Below, in pieces: positions 46,498 through 55,046 of a stretch of 64,000 nt of DNA. The stretch lies in contig LADS01000059.1 of the NCBI GenBank assembly GCA_000961725.1, positions 1 through 64,000 on the forward strand, given 5' to 3'. The notes beneath the pieces are model-generated. The model was not told the DNA's origin. It saw only the letters and a program-made list of their open reading frames with translations, and ran no database searches. This DNA is from Desulfobulbaceae bacterium BRH_c16a (lineage in GTDB: Bacteria > Desulfobacterota > Desulfobulbia > Desulfobulbales > Desulfocapsaceae). The first letter of the stretch is position 1. Each line of letters begins with the position of its first letter. A program made the position numbers and the translations under genes.

Positions 46498-48609
46498 ATG
46501 GATCTGAAAAAAAGTCGAACCATCATTCTGAATGCCGGAAATGAAGAAGAAAAGCGTTCGGAGATACTGAACTATTTTCTGAAAACGTATGCTCTCGACG
46601 AGCAGTTGTACGATCATCTTGCCGGTGATGCGGCCTTTTACCTCCGCTCGGAACCACTTCGCCACCCGCTGATCTTTTATTTCGGTCACACTGCCGCCTT
46701 TTATATCAACAAACTGAATACCGCGAGACTGACTGATCGCCGAATCAATCCTGCTTTCGAATCGATGTTTGCCATCGGTGTCGATGAGATGTCCTGGGAC
46801 GATCTGGATGAAAAGAATTACCGTTGGCCGAGTGTGGGTGAGGTCAGGGGCTATCGGCAAGAAGTGCGGGAGCTGGTTGAAAGCATAATCCGCAGCCTGC
46901 CGCTGTTTCTGCCGATAACCTGGGAGGACCCCTTCTGGGTGATCATGATGGGCATCGAACACCAGCGGATTCACCTCGAGACCTCATCGGTCATTATCCG
47001 TCGCCTGCCGATTGGCGAAGTCAGATCGCTGGACGGTTGGGATCATTGTCCGCTTTCAGGCAAGGCCCCGGTCAACAGTCTTCTGCCGGTCGCCGGTGGC
47101 AAGGTCGTTTTGGGGAAGGGACAGGATCACCCCCTCTACGGTTGGGACAATGAGTTTGGTCGCCACGAAGGTGACATCTGGGACTTTAAAGCGGCAAAGT
47201 ATCTCGTCTCCAACCAGGAGTTCCTGGCCTTTGTCGAGGCGAAAGGGTACGAGAGTGAAAAATACTGGACGGAAGAGGGCTGGCGCTGGGTGCAGTACAG
47301 CCTGGCCCGCCATCCGCTGTTCTGGCTGGCCGATACTGCCGGCTATCGCTTGCGGACCATGGCGCGGGTCATCGACATGCCGTGGAACTGGCCGGTCGAG
47401 GTCAATTACCTCGAGGCGAAAGCCTTCTGCAACTGGCTCGCCGAGAAAAGCGGGGCCAAGATCCGCCTGCCTGCGGAAGACGAGTGGTACCGGCTGCGCG
47501 ACCTGCACGATATCCCCGATCAGCCTTACTGGAAGGAAGCACCGGGCAATTTGAACCTGGAGCATTGGGCCTCGTCCTGTCCGGTCGATCATTTCCGTTT
47601 CGGCGATTTTTACGATATCATCGGCAATGTCTGGCAGTGGACGGAAACGCCGATCACCGGCTTTGACGGCTTTAAGGTCCATCCCTGGTATGACGATTTT
47701 TCCACCCCTACCTTCGACACCCAGCACAACCTGATCAAGGGCGGGTCGTGGATTTCCACCGGCAACGAGGCGACCAGGGATTCGCGCTATGCTTTCCGCC
47801 GCCATTTCTTCCAGCATGCCGGGTTTCGGTATGTCGAGGCAGAGCAACCGCTCGAAGCGGCTCAGGCAATGTATGAGAGCGATACTGCTGTCTCCCAGTA
47901 TTGTGAGGCTCATTATGGGCGGAGTTATTTTGGCATAGCCAATTTTCCCGAGACCTGCGCCCGGATTTGCCTGGAGTATCTGCAGGATGTCTCGAAGAAC
48001 CGCGCCCTTGATCTCGGCTGTTCCGTCGGTCGGGCAAGTTTCGAGCTGGCCAGGGTGTTTCGTTTTGTAAACGGCCTCGATTTCTCCGCGAGGTTCATCA
48101 GGATTGCCTGCCAGATGCAGGGAAAAGGCCTGGTTCGTTACGAACTGCCGGAGGAGGGGGAGATCGTTTCCTATCACGAAAGCCGGCTGGCCGATCTGGG
48201 GCTTGCCGAAACTGCGGGGCAGGTGGAGTTCTTTCAGGCAGATGCTTTAAACCTGAAGCCGCAGTTCACGGGGTATGATCTGATTCTTGCGGCAAATCTT
48301 ATCGACAGGTTGTCGGATCCGGAAAAATTTCTGTCCGCCGTGCATGACCGATTGAATGAAGGCGGGTTGCTGGTTTTAACCTCTCCCTCTACCTGGCTCA
48401 CCGAGTTTACCGCCCGGCAAAAATGGCTGGGCGGCTATCGCAAAGACGGCGAACCCTATACTACCCTGGACGGCCTGAAGGATAGGCTGAAAGACCATTT
48501 CACCATGATTGACAAGCCGCGCGACGTAGAATTTGTCATCAGAGAGACTGGACGCAAATTCCAGCATTCGATCAGCCAGCTGACGATCTGGCGGAAAACA
48601 AACAGGTAG
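46498..48609 (+). CDS. ovoA: OvoA: 5-histidylcysteine sulfoxide synthase with methyltransferase domain (ovothiol biosynthesis)
   Basis: The product has 703 residues. An N-terminal DinB-like domain has FYFGHTAAFYINKL and MMGIEHQRIHLETSS, whose histidines bind the non-heme iron. A formylglycine-generating-enzyme-like domain follows (about 200-455, with IIGNVWQWTETP and GGSWISTGNEATRDSRYAFRRHFFQHAGFRYV). The C-terminal part (about 490-700) is a class I methyltransferase (ALDLGCSVGRASFELA), expected to methylate the thiohistidine. Joining histidine and cysteine needs O2, which is striking for an anaerobe. An upstream in-frame ATG at 46414 is possible; 46498 has the better ribosome site (GAGGAAGAG). 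Confidence 0.93.
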   Translation: MDLKKSRTIILNAGNEEEKRSEILNYFLKTYALDEQLYDHLAGDAAFYLRSEPLRHPLIFYFGHTAAFYINKLNTARLTDRRINPAFESMFAIGVDEMSWDDLDEKNYRWPSVGEVRGYRQEVRELVESIIRSLPLFLPITWEDPFWVIMMGIEHQRIHLETSSVIIRRLPIGEVRSLDGWDHCPLSGKAPVNSLLPVAGGKVVLGKGQDHPLYGWDNEFGRHEGDIWDFKAAKYLVSNQEFLAFVEAKGYESEKYWTEEGWRWVQYSLARHPLFWLADTAGYRLRTMARVIDMPWNWPVEVNYLEAKAFCNWLAEKSGAKIRLPAEDEWYRLRDLHDIPDQPYWKEAPGNLNLEHWASSCPVDHFRFGDFYDIIGNVWQWTETPITGFDGFKVHPWYDDFSTPTFDTQHNLIKGGSWISTGNEATRDSRYAFRRHFFQHAGFRYVEAEQPLEAAQAMYESDTAVSQYCEAHYGRSYFGIANFPETCARICLEYLQDVSKNRALDLGCSVGRASFELARVFRFVNGLDFSARFIRIACQMQGKGLVRYELPEEGEIVSYHESRLADLGLAETAGQVEFFQADALNLKPQFTGYDLILAANLIDRLSDPEKFLSAVHDRLNEGGLLVLTSPSTWLTEFTARQKWLGGYRKDGEPYTTLDGLKDRLKDHFTMIDKPRDVEFVIRETGRKFQHSISQLTIWRKTNR

Positions 48610-48652
48610 GGTGCATTCCATGCACCATATTGGTGCGTGAAACGCACCCTAC
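48606..48652. repeat. REP pair (REPIN) upstream of the RAYT gene
   Basis: Two inverted palindromic units: GTAGGGTGCATTCCATGCAC at 48606 onward and the mirrored GGTGCGTGAAACGCACCCTA at 48632-48651. The first overlaps the last codons of ovoA. Same units flank the transposase on its other side. Confidence 0.85.
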
Positions 48653-48663
48653 GGATTGCTAAT

Positions 48664-49227
48664 ATGTCAACTTATCGGCGGGCAAAAGCAACGGGCAGCA
48701 CCTATTTTTTCACAGTAGTAACCTACCGACGGCAAAAGTTTTTTTTGTGCGACGAACATGTCCGGACCACCTTGCGTGAGGCCATCGGTGAGGTTCGAGC
48801 GGTCTGTCCGTTTACCATTGACGGATGGGTGCTGCTGCCGGACCATCTCCATTGCATCTGGACCTTGCCTCCGGATAATGCGGACTTCGGTAAACGTTGG
48901 GCGATGATCAAACGCTTCGTCACTAAACAATGCAGCCCCGCATTGCTGAGTGAGGCGTGGCTGAATACCAGCAAACGGAAAAGAAACGAATCTACCGTCT
49001 GGCAGCGCCGATACTGGGAACATATGATCCGAGATGACAGGGATTATGCGCGGCACATGGATTACCTCCATTACAACCCCGTTAAGCATGGCTTGGTGAA
49101 ATGCGTGAGGGATTGGCCCTATTCCACCTTTCATCGGTGTATAAAGGAGGGTGTTTACCGTGAGGATTGGGGTGAAGCAAGCCATAAAGAAGTTGGTGGA
49201 TTTGGTGAACCGGGAGAAGGTGCATGA
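48664..49227 (+). CDS. REP-associated tyrosine transposase (RAYT, IS200-like)
   Basis: The product has 187 residues. HLH at 61-63 ([13 protein letters not shown]) is the metal-binding HUH-type motif, and [15 protein letters not shown] (131-145) carries the probable nucleophile Tyr. These are RAYT hallmarks. It should cut and join single-stranded REP hairpins. REP units lie on both sides, and the last codons and TGA stop sit inside a REP unit (49219-49239). The start at 48664 fits the family N-terminus ([20 protein letters not shown]). Confidence 0.92.
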   Translation: MSTYRRAKATGSTYFFTVVTYRRQKFFLCDEHVRTTLREAIGEVRAVCPFTIDGWVLLPDHLHCIWTLPPDNADFGKRWAMIKRFVTKQCSPALLSEAWLNTSKRKRNESTVWQRRYWEHMIRDDRDYARHMDYLHYNPVKHGLVKCVRDWPYSTFHRCIKEGVYREDWGEASHKEVGGFGEPGEGA

Positions 49228-49295
49228 AATGCACCCTACATCTGCCGGAAATATCGGCAAAATTGTCGATTCATGTAGGGTGCATTCCATGCACC
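49219..49295. repeat. REP pair (REPIN) downstream of the RAYT gene
   Basis: Units at 49219-49239 (GGTGCATGAAATGCACCCTA) and 49275-49295 (GTAGGGTGCATTCCATGCAC) face each other across 35 bases. The second is identical to the first unit of the upstream pair over at least 20 bases, so turnover is recent. Confidence 0.85.
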
Positions 49296-49328
49296 TGCTT
49301 CTATTGAAAATTTACCGGAATAACACCT

Positions 49329-50111
49329 ATGAGTGACAAGAGATCCATTCGCCGCTATCGGCTGACCCTCGAATATGACGGCACCAATTTCAGCGGCTGG
49401 CAGAAGCAGACTGATGCACGCACTGTGCAGGGCGATGTGCTGAAAGGTGCAGCCAGGGTTTTTGGCGACATTGCCATGGATCTGCAGGGCTGCGGCCGGA
49501 CCGATGCCGGCGTCCATGCCCTCGAATATGTCGCCCATTTAGAGGTGGACGCAAAGCTGCCGCCGCAGGAGGTGGCACGGCAGCTCGGCGAAACCCTGCC
49601 CAAGGATATCGCGGTGCGGGCGGTCGAGGTGGCTGACCCGCGTTTCCATGCCCGTTACAGCTGCATTGCCAGAAGCTATATCTATCAGCTGCGCATCCGC
49701 AAATCCGCCTTCGGCAAACGCTACAGCTGGTGGGTGCGTGAAAATCTGGACCTGAAGGCCATGCAGCATGCCGCGGACGTGATGGTGGGAATGCACGACT
49801 ATGCCGCCTTTGCCGAGAAGCAGGAACTGAAAAAATCGACGAAGGTGGCGGTGCAGCAGGTTCGGCTTCTGGTTGAAGGCGAGGTGATCCGGCTCCGCGT
49901 CGTCGGTTCCCATTTCCTCTGGCACATGGTGCGGCGGATGGTAGGCGTGCTGGTCGAGGTCGGCTGCCACCGGTTGGCGGTAGATGATATTGGCGGTCTG
50001 CTGCAGGGGCCGAGTGATATCCCCGGTAACCATACCGCGCCGGCGGCCGGCCTGTTTTTCGAGAAGGCCTTCTATGATGAGGCTGAACTGGCGCGCTTCC
50101 TCACCGGGTAA
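49329..50111 (+). CDS. truA: tRNA pseudouridine(38-40) synthase
   Basis: The product has 260 residues. GCGRTDAGVHALEYVAH contains the catalytic Asp59; YDGTNFSGWQKQ and RNA-binding IRLRVVGSHFLWHMVRRMVG are further family motifs. It modifies U38-U40 in the anticodon stem of tRNAs. The gene follows the RAYT/REP module and converges on tcdA. Confidence 0.95.
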   Translation: MSDKRSIRRYRLTLEYDGTNFSGWQKQTDARTVQGDVLKGAARVFGDIAMDLQGCGRTDAGVHALEYVAHLEVDAKLPPQEVARQLGETLPKDIAVRAVEVADPRFHARYSCIARSYIYQLRIRKSAFGKRYSWWVRENLDLKAMQHAADVMVGMHDYAAFAEKQELKKSTKVAVQQVRLLVEGEVIRLRVVGSHFLWHMVRRMVGVLVEVGCHRLAVDDIGGLLQGPSDIPGNHTAPAAGLFFEKAFYDEAELARFLTG

Positions 50112-50129
50112 TATTTTTCTTCCCCTCTT

Positions 50130-50876
50130 TCAAGGCTGCGACAGCCGCATGATCGCCTGATTGGCGATGGTCAGGCCGAAGATGCCGGTAAGGGTCGGCA
50201 GACTTCCCAGCACGTTGCGTTTTCGCCCCCGGTCGGCATAAGGTGTTTCGCCAAAGACAGGAGTGTCGTCTGCCGGCAGCTCGTAGGTGAAATCGATTTT
50301 CTCCACCGAATAGACGCAGGGGATTCCTCCTTCGATGCCCCTGTTGCGCAGACGCTTGCGCAGATGTTTGGCGAGCGGACAATTGAAGGAGGTAAAGAGA
50401 TCGCCGGAACGGATAAGGGTCGGGTCGGTGCGAAGAGCAGCGCCCATCGAGCTGATCACCGGGATCTTACTGAGATAGGCGCCGTGCAGCAGCTGGGTTT
50501 TCGGATTGACCGAGTCGATGGCGTCGATGAGCAGATCCGGTTTCGGCCGCAGGATCTGTTCCAGGGTTTCTTCCCCGGCAAAGAGTTGCAGGGCTTCTAC
50601 CTTGCACTCCGAGTTGATGGCGAGAATTCGTTCTCTCGCGACTTCTGCCTTGGGTCTGCCCAGGGTTGTTTCCAGAGCAAGGAGCTGGCGGTTGATGTTG
50701 CTGGGTTGTACGGTATCGTGATCGATGATCCGCAGGCGGCTCACGCCCGCCCGTACCAGTCCTTCCACGACATAGCCGCCGACGGCGCCGAGACCGACCA
50801 CCGTCACCATCCGCGATTGGAGCAGCTGGAAACGTTCTTCACCAAGCAGCCGCCGCGTTCGAATAAATCTGTCCAT
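50130..50876 (-). CDS. tcdA: tRNA threonylcarbamoyladenosine dehydratase
   Basis: The product has 248 residues of the E1-like ThiF/MoeB/TcdA group. FIRTRRLLGEERFQLLQSRM at the start, VVGLGAVGGYVVEGLVRAGV as nucleotide-binding loop and DHDTVQPSNINRQLLAL are typical of TcdA. It cyclises t6A37 of tRNA to ct6A with ATP. Lack of the zinc CxxC pairs separates it from MoeB/ThiF. It lies beside another tRNA-modification gene. Confidence 0.9.
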   Translation of the reverse strand: MDRFIRTRRLLGEERFQLLQSRMVTVVGLGAVGGYVVEGLVRAGVSRLRIIDHDTVQPSNINRQLLALETTLGRPKAEVARERILAINSECKVEALQLFAGEETLEQILRPKPDLLIDAIDSVNPKTQLLHGAYLSKIPVISSMGAALRTDPTLIRSGDLFTSFNCPLAKHLRKRLRNRGIEGGIPCVYSVEKIDFTYELPADDTPVFGETPYADRGRKRNVLGSLPTLTGIFGLTIANQAIMRLSQP

Positions 50877-51077
50877 GATATTTCTGTCCTGCGTGTATTA
50901 AAACTGAAGTGGGAATGACAATGTTCTTGAGGATAGGGCATTTGTCTGATGCTTTCAAGGGGAGGGCCGATTTAAGCCAGAAAATGGTTGGCATTTGGAC
51001 CTGACTTTGGTAGAAAAGTCTCCTTTTTTCCGAGATCAGACGCCGGAAGCAATACCCATCCCTCAAGACAGTATGTC

Positions 51078-51479
51078 ATGCTGCACTTACCAAAAAATCA
51101 AGCCGATCCCGATAACATCGCTACCTGGGCCAGATTTTCCCCAAAACTCTGCCGCCATTGTGCCGCCTGCTGCTGCAGTCTGCCGGTGGAGGTAAAGGCT
51201 GTGGATCTTGTCCGCATGGGACTGATGGATGAGTTTTTGTTACAGGAGGACCCGAAATTTATCGCCAGAAAATTGATGAAAGAACATCTTGTCGAACATT
51301 TTCACGCCCGGACTGCCACCTTCACCTTGGCCAGACGAGCTAATGGCGACTGTATCTATCTTGAAAGCAGGAGCCGGCGGTGTACTATCTATGCCCTTCG
51401 TCCCGATACCTGCCGCAACCATCCGCAGATTGGTCCCCGATCCGGATACTGTGCTTTCCGGACCAGGAAAACGATCTGA
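51078..51479 (+). CDS. YkgJ-family cysteine-cluster protein
   Basis: The product has 133 residues. The cysteines CRHCAACCCSLP and CIYLESRSRRCTIYALRPDTCRNHP are the YkgJ/UPF0153 pattern, thought to bind zinc or an Fe-S cluster. Function in the cell is unknown. The start at 51078 is the first ATG before the conserved part with no clear ribosome site. It converges on the membrane protein gene. Confidence 0.82.
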   Translation: MLHLPKNQADPDNIATWARFSPKLCRHCAACCCSLPVEVKAVDLVRMGLMDEFLLQEDPKFIARKLMKEHLVEHFHARTATFTLARRANGDCIYLESRSRRCTIYALRPDTCRNHPQIGPRSGYCAFRTRKTI

Positions 51480-51493
51480 CTGTCGCCCCCGTC

Positions 51494-52006
51494 TTATGGA
51501 TAGAGCACCTGTTTCTTCGGCCGGATATAATAACGGAAGTAGCCGACCAGGTTGCTGCCGATAAACAGAGCCTCCATGACCACGGCACCGGGGGAACCGG
51601 CAAGAACATTGTGGACCAGCCATAGGCTCGTGGCAATCAGCATCAGCTGTCTGAGTTGCTTGTCCTCCTTGCAGAAAGACGCAACAGTACCGAAGATGCC
51701 GCCGGTGCAGGCGAGAATGCTGAGGATACCCTCGTAAGAGACGGCGGCAAGAATGAGAGTGGCCAGGACAAAAATCCCCATCAGCCTTTTCGAGGTGGAG
51801 AACAAAGAGGCGGCAAAGCGAGTTGCTGCAAGAAGCCCGAGACATGCGGCCGTCCAGTGTTCGAGCAGCATGAAGTGGATTGAGATCAAAACACAGGAAA
51901 CCAGAAGACATGCCACTATCCTGGTCTTTTCCTTGAACTGAAAGGAAAGAATATCGGTACAGATGGCTATCCCGACCAGGATCTGGGATATGATAAACAG
52001 CGACAT
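51494..52006 (-). CDS. YgjV-family inner-membrane protein
   Basis: The product has 170 residues and five or six membrane helices. ISQILVGIAICTDILSFQFKEK at the start and VHNVLAGSPGAVVMEALFI near the C-terminus are the YgjV/YjeO-type signatures. The function is not known. It lies 85 bases after the stop of the pseudo-ATPase-like gene on the same strand. Confidence 0.78.
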   Translation of the reverse strand: MSLFIISQILVGIAICTDILSFQFKEKTRIVACLLVSCVLISIHFMLLEHWTAACLGLLAATRFAASLFSTSKRLMGIFVLATLILAAVSYEGILSILACTGGIFGTVASFCKEDKQLRQLMLIATSLWLVHNVLAGSPGAVVMEALFIGSNLVGYFRYYIRPKKQVLYP

Positions 52007-52091
52007 CGACGAAGGGACCCATAGAGAGATGAAGTTTCAGAACACCGTAAAGTCTGCGGAACTATACTTTGTTGCTCGGCCGGCGTCCATC

Positions 52092-53258
52092 TCAATGTTG
52101 CTGTTTTGTCAGGTCGGAAGCGGTGTACCGGGTGATAGCTTGAGTTTCAGGAAATACATCGACATCTGCGAAGGCGTAGAGGCATTGACAGAATTCAGCC
52201 ATGCGCAAGATGAAATCGCTCAGTTCGGGATGGCATGATGCGGGAAGAAACCGTTCCGGACTGTCAAAGAGCAGAACAGGTTCGGTTCGGCAGCTGACCC
52301 GACTGAAGGCGATTGCCAGTGAAGCGGCGGCTTGTAAGATCGTGAGAACGGATTTCGGAGTAGTGGGTATCTGCTCCAGTGCCGGCGTAGCCGAAAGGGC
52401 AAATCCTGAGCCGGTTGCAGCAAGGTGCAGCATCATGCCGGAATGTGCGGTTGCCAGGTGATGGTTGAGTTCTGCCAGGAAGTCGTGTATCTCGCTTGCC
52501 GATGTAATGCCCAGTGCTCTTGTCTTGTCGGTGATCCCGCCGATGAGGGCGGAGAGGGACGATGGCGAGGCAGTCAGAACAACACAAAGCGGCAGCCTCC
52601 GTTCGATGATCCTGCGGGCGGCGTGAAAGTGATCCGCGCGGCGGACGGCGTCCTGCAGCTTGTCGATAAGATGCCCTGAGCTTTCGGTGATTGCCGGTGG
52701 CAGGGAGGCCAGCCAGTCGGCAAAGAGTAGGTCGATCCCATCCTTTATCCGGTCGGATGGTTTTAACGATTTGATGAGGCCGGCAAGGGTTTTCGTTTTT
52801 TCCGGGACAATTTTCTCGGCGATGCTCAGCAGATGTTGCATGTCCCCGGAAATTTCGCTCCACCGGGTTGAAGAGGCAATTTCAACAAAATTGATCCAGC
52901 GTGAATAATCAAGCCTTCTACCTACTTCAATCCTGTCCGTTTCGAACAGATGCGGACTGAGCGCAGCGAGATCCTTCACCAGGTCCGGGGTGGAATTGAA
53001 GATGGCAAGCGCCACCGTCCGTTTTTCCGGCTGAATTTTCCTGGTGTATCCCCGTTCTGTGACTGTGCGTGGGAAGTCGGCAAAGGGTCTGGTTTCGTGG
53101 CAGGAGAAGAGCGGATTGACAGCTGCAAGGGTTTGCAGAAACGAGGTACGCACGCTCTCGTCGGGAAGGTGAAACAGGTTCAGGCGAGGCGACAGATCAA
53201 TCCACCTGCTTTCTCTGGCCGTTCCTTGTCCGCGTATTCGTGCTTGAATAAACTTCAT
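52092..53258 (-). CDS. Unrecognised protein resembling an SMC/ABC-type ATPase without a P-loop
   Basis: The product has 388 residues. The first 50 residues (MKFIQARIRGQGTARESRWI, then LSPRLNLFHLPDESVRTSFLQTL) match the beginning of YhaN/SbcC-like ATPases in layout, but the P-loop, normally GPNEAGKST, has become LPDESVRTS with no Gly and no Lys. A Walker-B-like strand, EPVLLFDSPERFLP, is near the C-terminus. The middle (about 80-300) is helical. If the likeness is real, this is a non-hydrolysing relative. Frame continues upstream of 53258 to 53762 opposite the dehydrogenase gene, but the ATG at 53258 fits family starts. Confidence 0.5.
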   Translation of the reverse strand: MKFIQARIRGQGTARESRWIDLSPRLNLFHLPDESVRTSFLQTLAAVNPLFSCHETRPFADFPRTVTERGYTRKIQPEKRTVALAIFNSTPDLVKDLAALSPHLFETDRIEVGRRLDYSRWINFVEIASSTRWSEISGDMQHLLSIAEKIVPEKTKTLAGLIKSLKPSDRIKDGIDLLFADWLASLPPAITESSGHLIDKLQDAVRRADHFHAARRIIERRLPLCVVLTASPSSLSALIGGITDKTRALGITSASEIHDFLAELNHHLATAHSGMMLHLAATGSGFALSATPALEQIPTTPKSVLTILQAAASLAIAFSRVSCRTEPVLLFDSPERFLPASCHPELSDFILRMAEFCQCLYAFADVDVFPETQAITRYTASDLTKQQH

Positions 53259-53395
53259 TCTGTCACCTGGAAGATGAAAAAAGAGAAGAGTGGTTTTTCT
53301 CTGCTGCCAATCCCAAAATAAGCATGAATCGAGGAGAAAAACAGGCAGGAAGTCCCGAGACCGATCGACGGCGGTCTCGGGAAGGAGATGAATTC

Positions 53396-54439
53396 TCAGA
53401 AGACTCGCGTGTCTATGCCGAACAGGTCTTCGGCAAGGGAGTTGGCAACCAGATTTGTCGGCCTTTTCTGCCGATCGGACAATTTGTATATCTCCAGCAG
53501 TGTCTCCCCAATTGCCGCAGTCCGCTGCATGGCCTGCTTTTCGTCGTAGGCCTTGCCGATCTCGCAGCTGATATTTATCACCCCGCCGGCGTTGGCGGCG
53601 TAATCCGGAGCATAGAGAATGCCCCGCCGGTACAGCAGGGCGCCGTCTTCCTCGGTATGCAGCTGGTTGTTGGCGCTGCCGGCAACTATCTGGCAGAGCA
53701 GGCCTGGAATGGTCCGGCTGTTGAGAATCCCGCCCAAAGCGCAGGGCGCAAAAATATCGCACGCTGCGCTGTAGATCTCATCCGGTCTCGCCAGCTCGAA
53801 ATCGAGTTTCCGGGCAAGGGCGTCGATATGATCCTGATTGATATCCGAGGCAATTATGCGGCAATGGTCCTTTTTCAGCAGTTCGGCAAGCCTGCCGCCT
53901 GTTTCGCCGATCCCCTGGATGGCGACGGTAAGCCCGTCCAGCCGTTCTCTTTTCAGGGTATGTCTCACACTGGCCTTGATGGCGCAATAAACCCCGTAGG
54001 CTGTGAAGGGGCTCGGGTTGCCGCTGGCGCCGACGGTGGCGACATGGCTTGTCCGGCGCTTCACCGCCACCATGTCTTCGAGAGTCGAGTTGACATCCTC
54101 GGCGGTGATGTATCGTCCGTCGAGGGACTCGACGAAATTGCCGATTTCTTCGAAGAGGGCAACCCGGTCGACTTTTTTCAGATCGGCATGGACAACGCTT
54201 TTGCCGCCGCCCAAAGGGAGGCGGGCGAGGGCGTTTTTATAGGTCATTCCTTTACTGAGCCGCAGGACATCGGTCAGGGCTGAATCCGCCGATTCGTAAC
54301 GCCATACCCGGCAGCCGCCGAGAGCCGGACCGCGGTGGGAATTATGGGTGGCGATCCACGCGGTGAAACCGACTTCGGGGTTGTCGCACCTGACGACCTC
54401 TTCATAACCGGGTATTTCGAGCTCCGTATATCTGTTCAT
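53396..54439 (-). CDS. Leucine/branched-chain-type amino acid dehydrogenase (Glu/Leu/Phe/Val family)
   Basis: The product has 347 residues, the length of leucine dehydrogenases and much shorter than GDH. GPALGGCRVWRYESADSALTDVLRLSKGMTYKNALARLPLGGGKSVV includes the catalytic Lys pair (K in MTYKNAL; K in GGGKSVV), and VAIQGIGETGGRLAELLKK is the NAD-binding loop. It deaminates branched-chain amino acids to 2-oxo acids with NAD. It is the last gene of the 2-oxoacid:ferredoxin oxidoreductase operon, 40 bases after the gamma subunit, which makes the substrate assignment plausible. The start at 54439 has GAGGAA eight bases upstream. Confidence 0.88.
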   Translation of the reverse strand: MNRYTELEIPGYEEVVRCDNPEVGFTAWIATHNSHRGPALGGCRVWRYESADSALTDVLRLSKGMTYKNALARLPLGGGKSVVHADLKKVDRVALFEEIGNFVESLDGRYITAEDVNSTLEDMVAVKRRTSHVATVGASGNPSPFTAYGVYCAIKASVRHTLKRERLDGLTVAIQGIGETGGRLAELLKKDHCRIIASDINQDHIDALARKLDFELARPDEIYSAACDIFAPCALGGILNSRTIPGLLCQIVAGSANNQLHTEEDGALLYRRGILYAPDYAANAGGVINISCEIGKAYDEKQAMQRTAAIGETLLEIYKLSDRQKRPTNLVANSLAEDLFGIDTRVF

Positions 54440-54479
54440 TGGCATTTCCTCTGCAACTCTATGGTCTGTTTTGTATCTA

Positions 54480-55046
54480 TCACGCGGCCATGGCCTGTTT
54501 TGTTCCGAGCACTGCCTCGGCACCACGGTGCAGTGCGAGAATGTTCCGATCCAGCAGGCGATGCGCCTTTTCTCCGAAAACCTTTTTAAACGCCAGGGCG
54601 ACACTTTCAACGCTCACCACTTTGGAGAGGGCCAGGTACGCGCCCAGCATGATCATGTTCGCCGCTCTGGCATTGCCGCATTCCGCCGCAAGGTCGTTGG
54701 CGGCAATGGCAAAGACCCGGATGTCCTGCCGGTCGACAGGCTTGTCGATCAGGGAGCTGTTCACCAGCAGCACGCCGCCAGGCGCCACGCTTTGCTCGAA
54801 TTTCAGCAGCGAGGGCAGATTCATGACAATGACGCAGGTGGCATTGCGGGTCACAATCGGCGAGCCGACCGGCGTGTCGGAGACCACAACACTGCAGTAC
54901 GCCGTGCCGCCGCGCATCTCCGGACCATAGGACGGCAACCAGGTTACGTGCTTGTTCTCGATCATTCCGGCATAGGTCAGGAGTTGTCCCAGGGACATGA
55001 CTCCCTGACCGCCAAAGCCTGCACAGAGTATTCGCTCGTTACACAT
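54480..55046 (-). CDS. 2-oxoacid:ferredoxin oxidoreductase, gamma subunit
   Basis: The product has 188 residues. RILCAGFGGQGVMSLGQLLTYAG is the standard gamma-subunit N-terminus and YGPEMRGGTAYCSVVVSD the following motif. It completes a four-subunit enzyme with the three genes upstream (delta, alpha, beta). Its start lies directly next to the stop of the beta gene. The enzyme oxidises 2-oxoacids to acyl-CoA, CO2 and reduced ferredoxin in the cytoplasm. Confidence 0.93.
   Translation of the reverse strand: MCNERILCAGFGGQGVMSLGQLLTYAGMIENKHVTWLPSYGPEMRGGTAYCSVVVSDTPVGSPIVTRNATCVIVMNLPSLLKFEQSVAPGGVLLVNSSLIDKPVDRQDIRVFAIAANDLAAECGNARAANMIMLGAYLALSKVVSVESVALAFKKVFGEKAHRLLDRNILALHRGAEAVLGTKQAMAA

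Noticed and set aside
53259-53762. N-terminal extension of the pseudo-ATPase-like gene upstream of 53258
   Set aside because: The extension runs opposite the dehydrogenase gene in another frame, is Arg/Ser/Pro-rich and unlike any domain.
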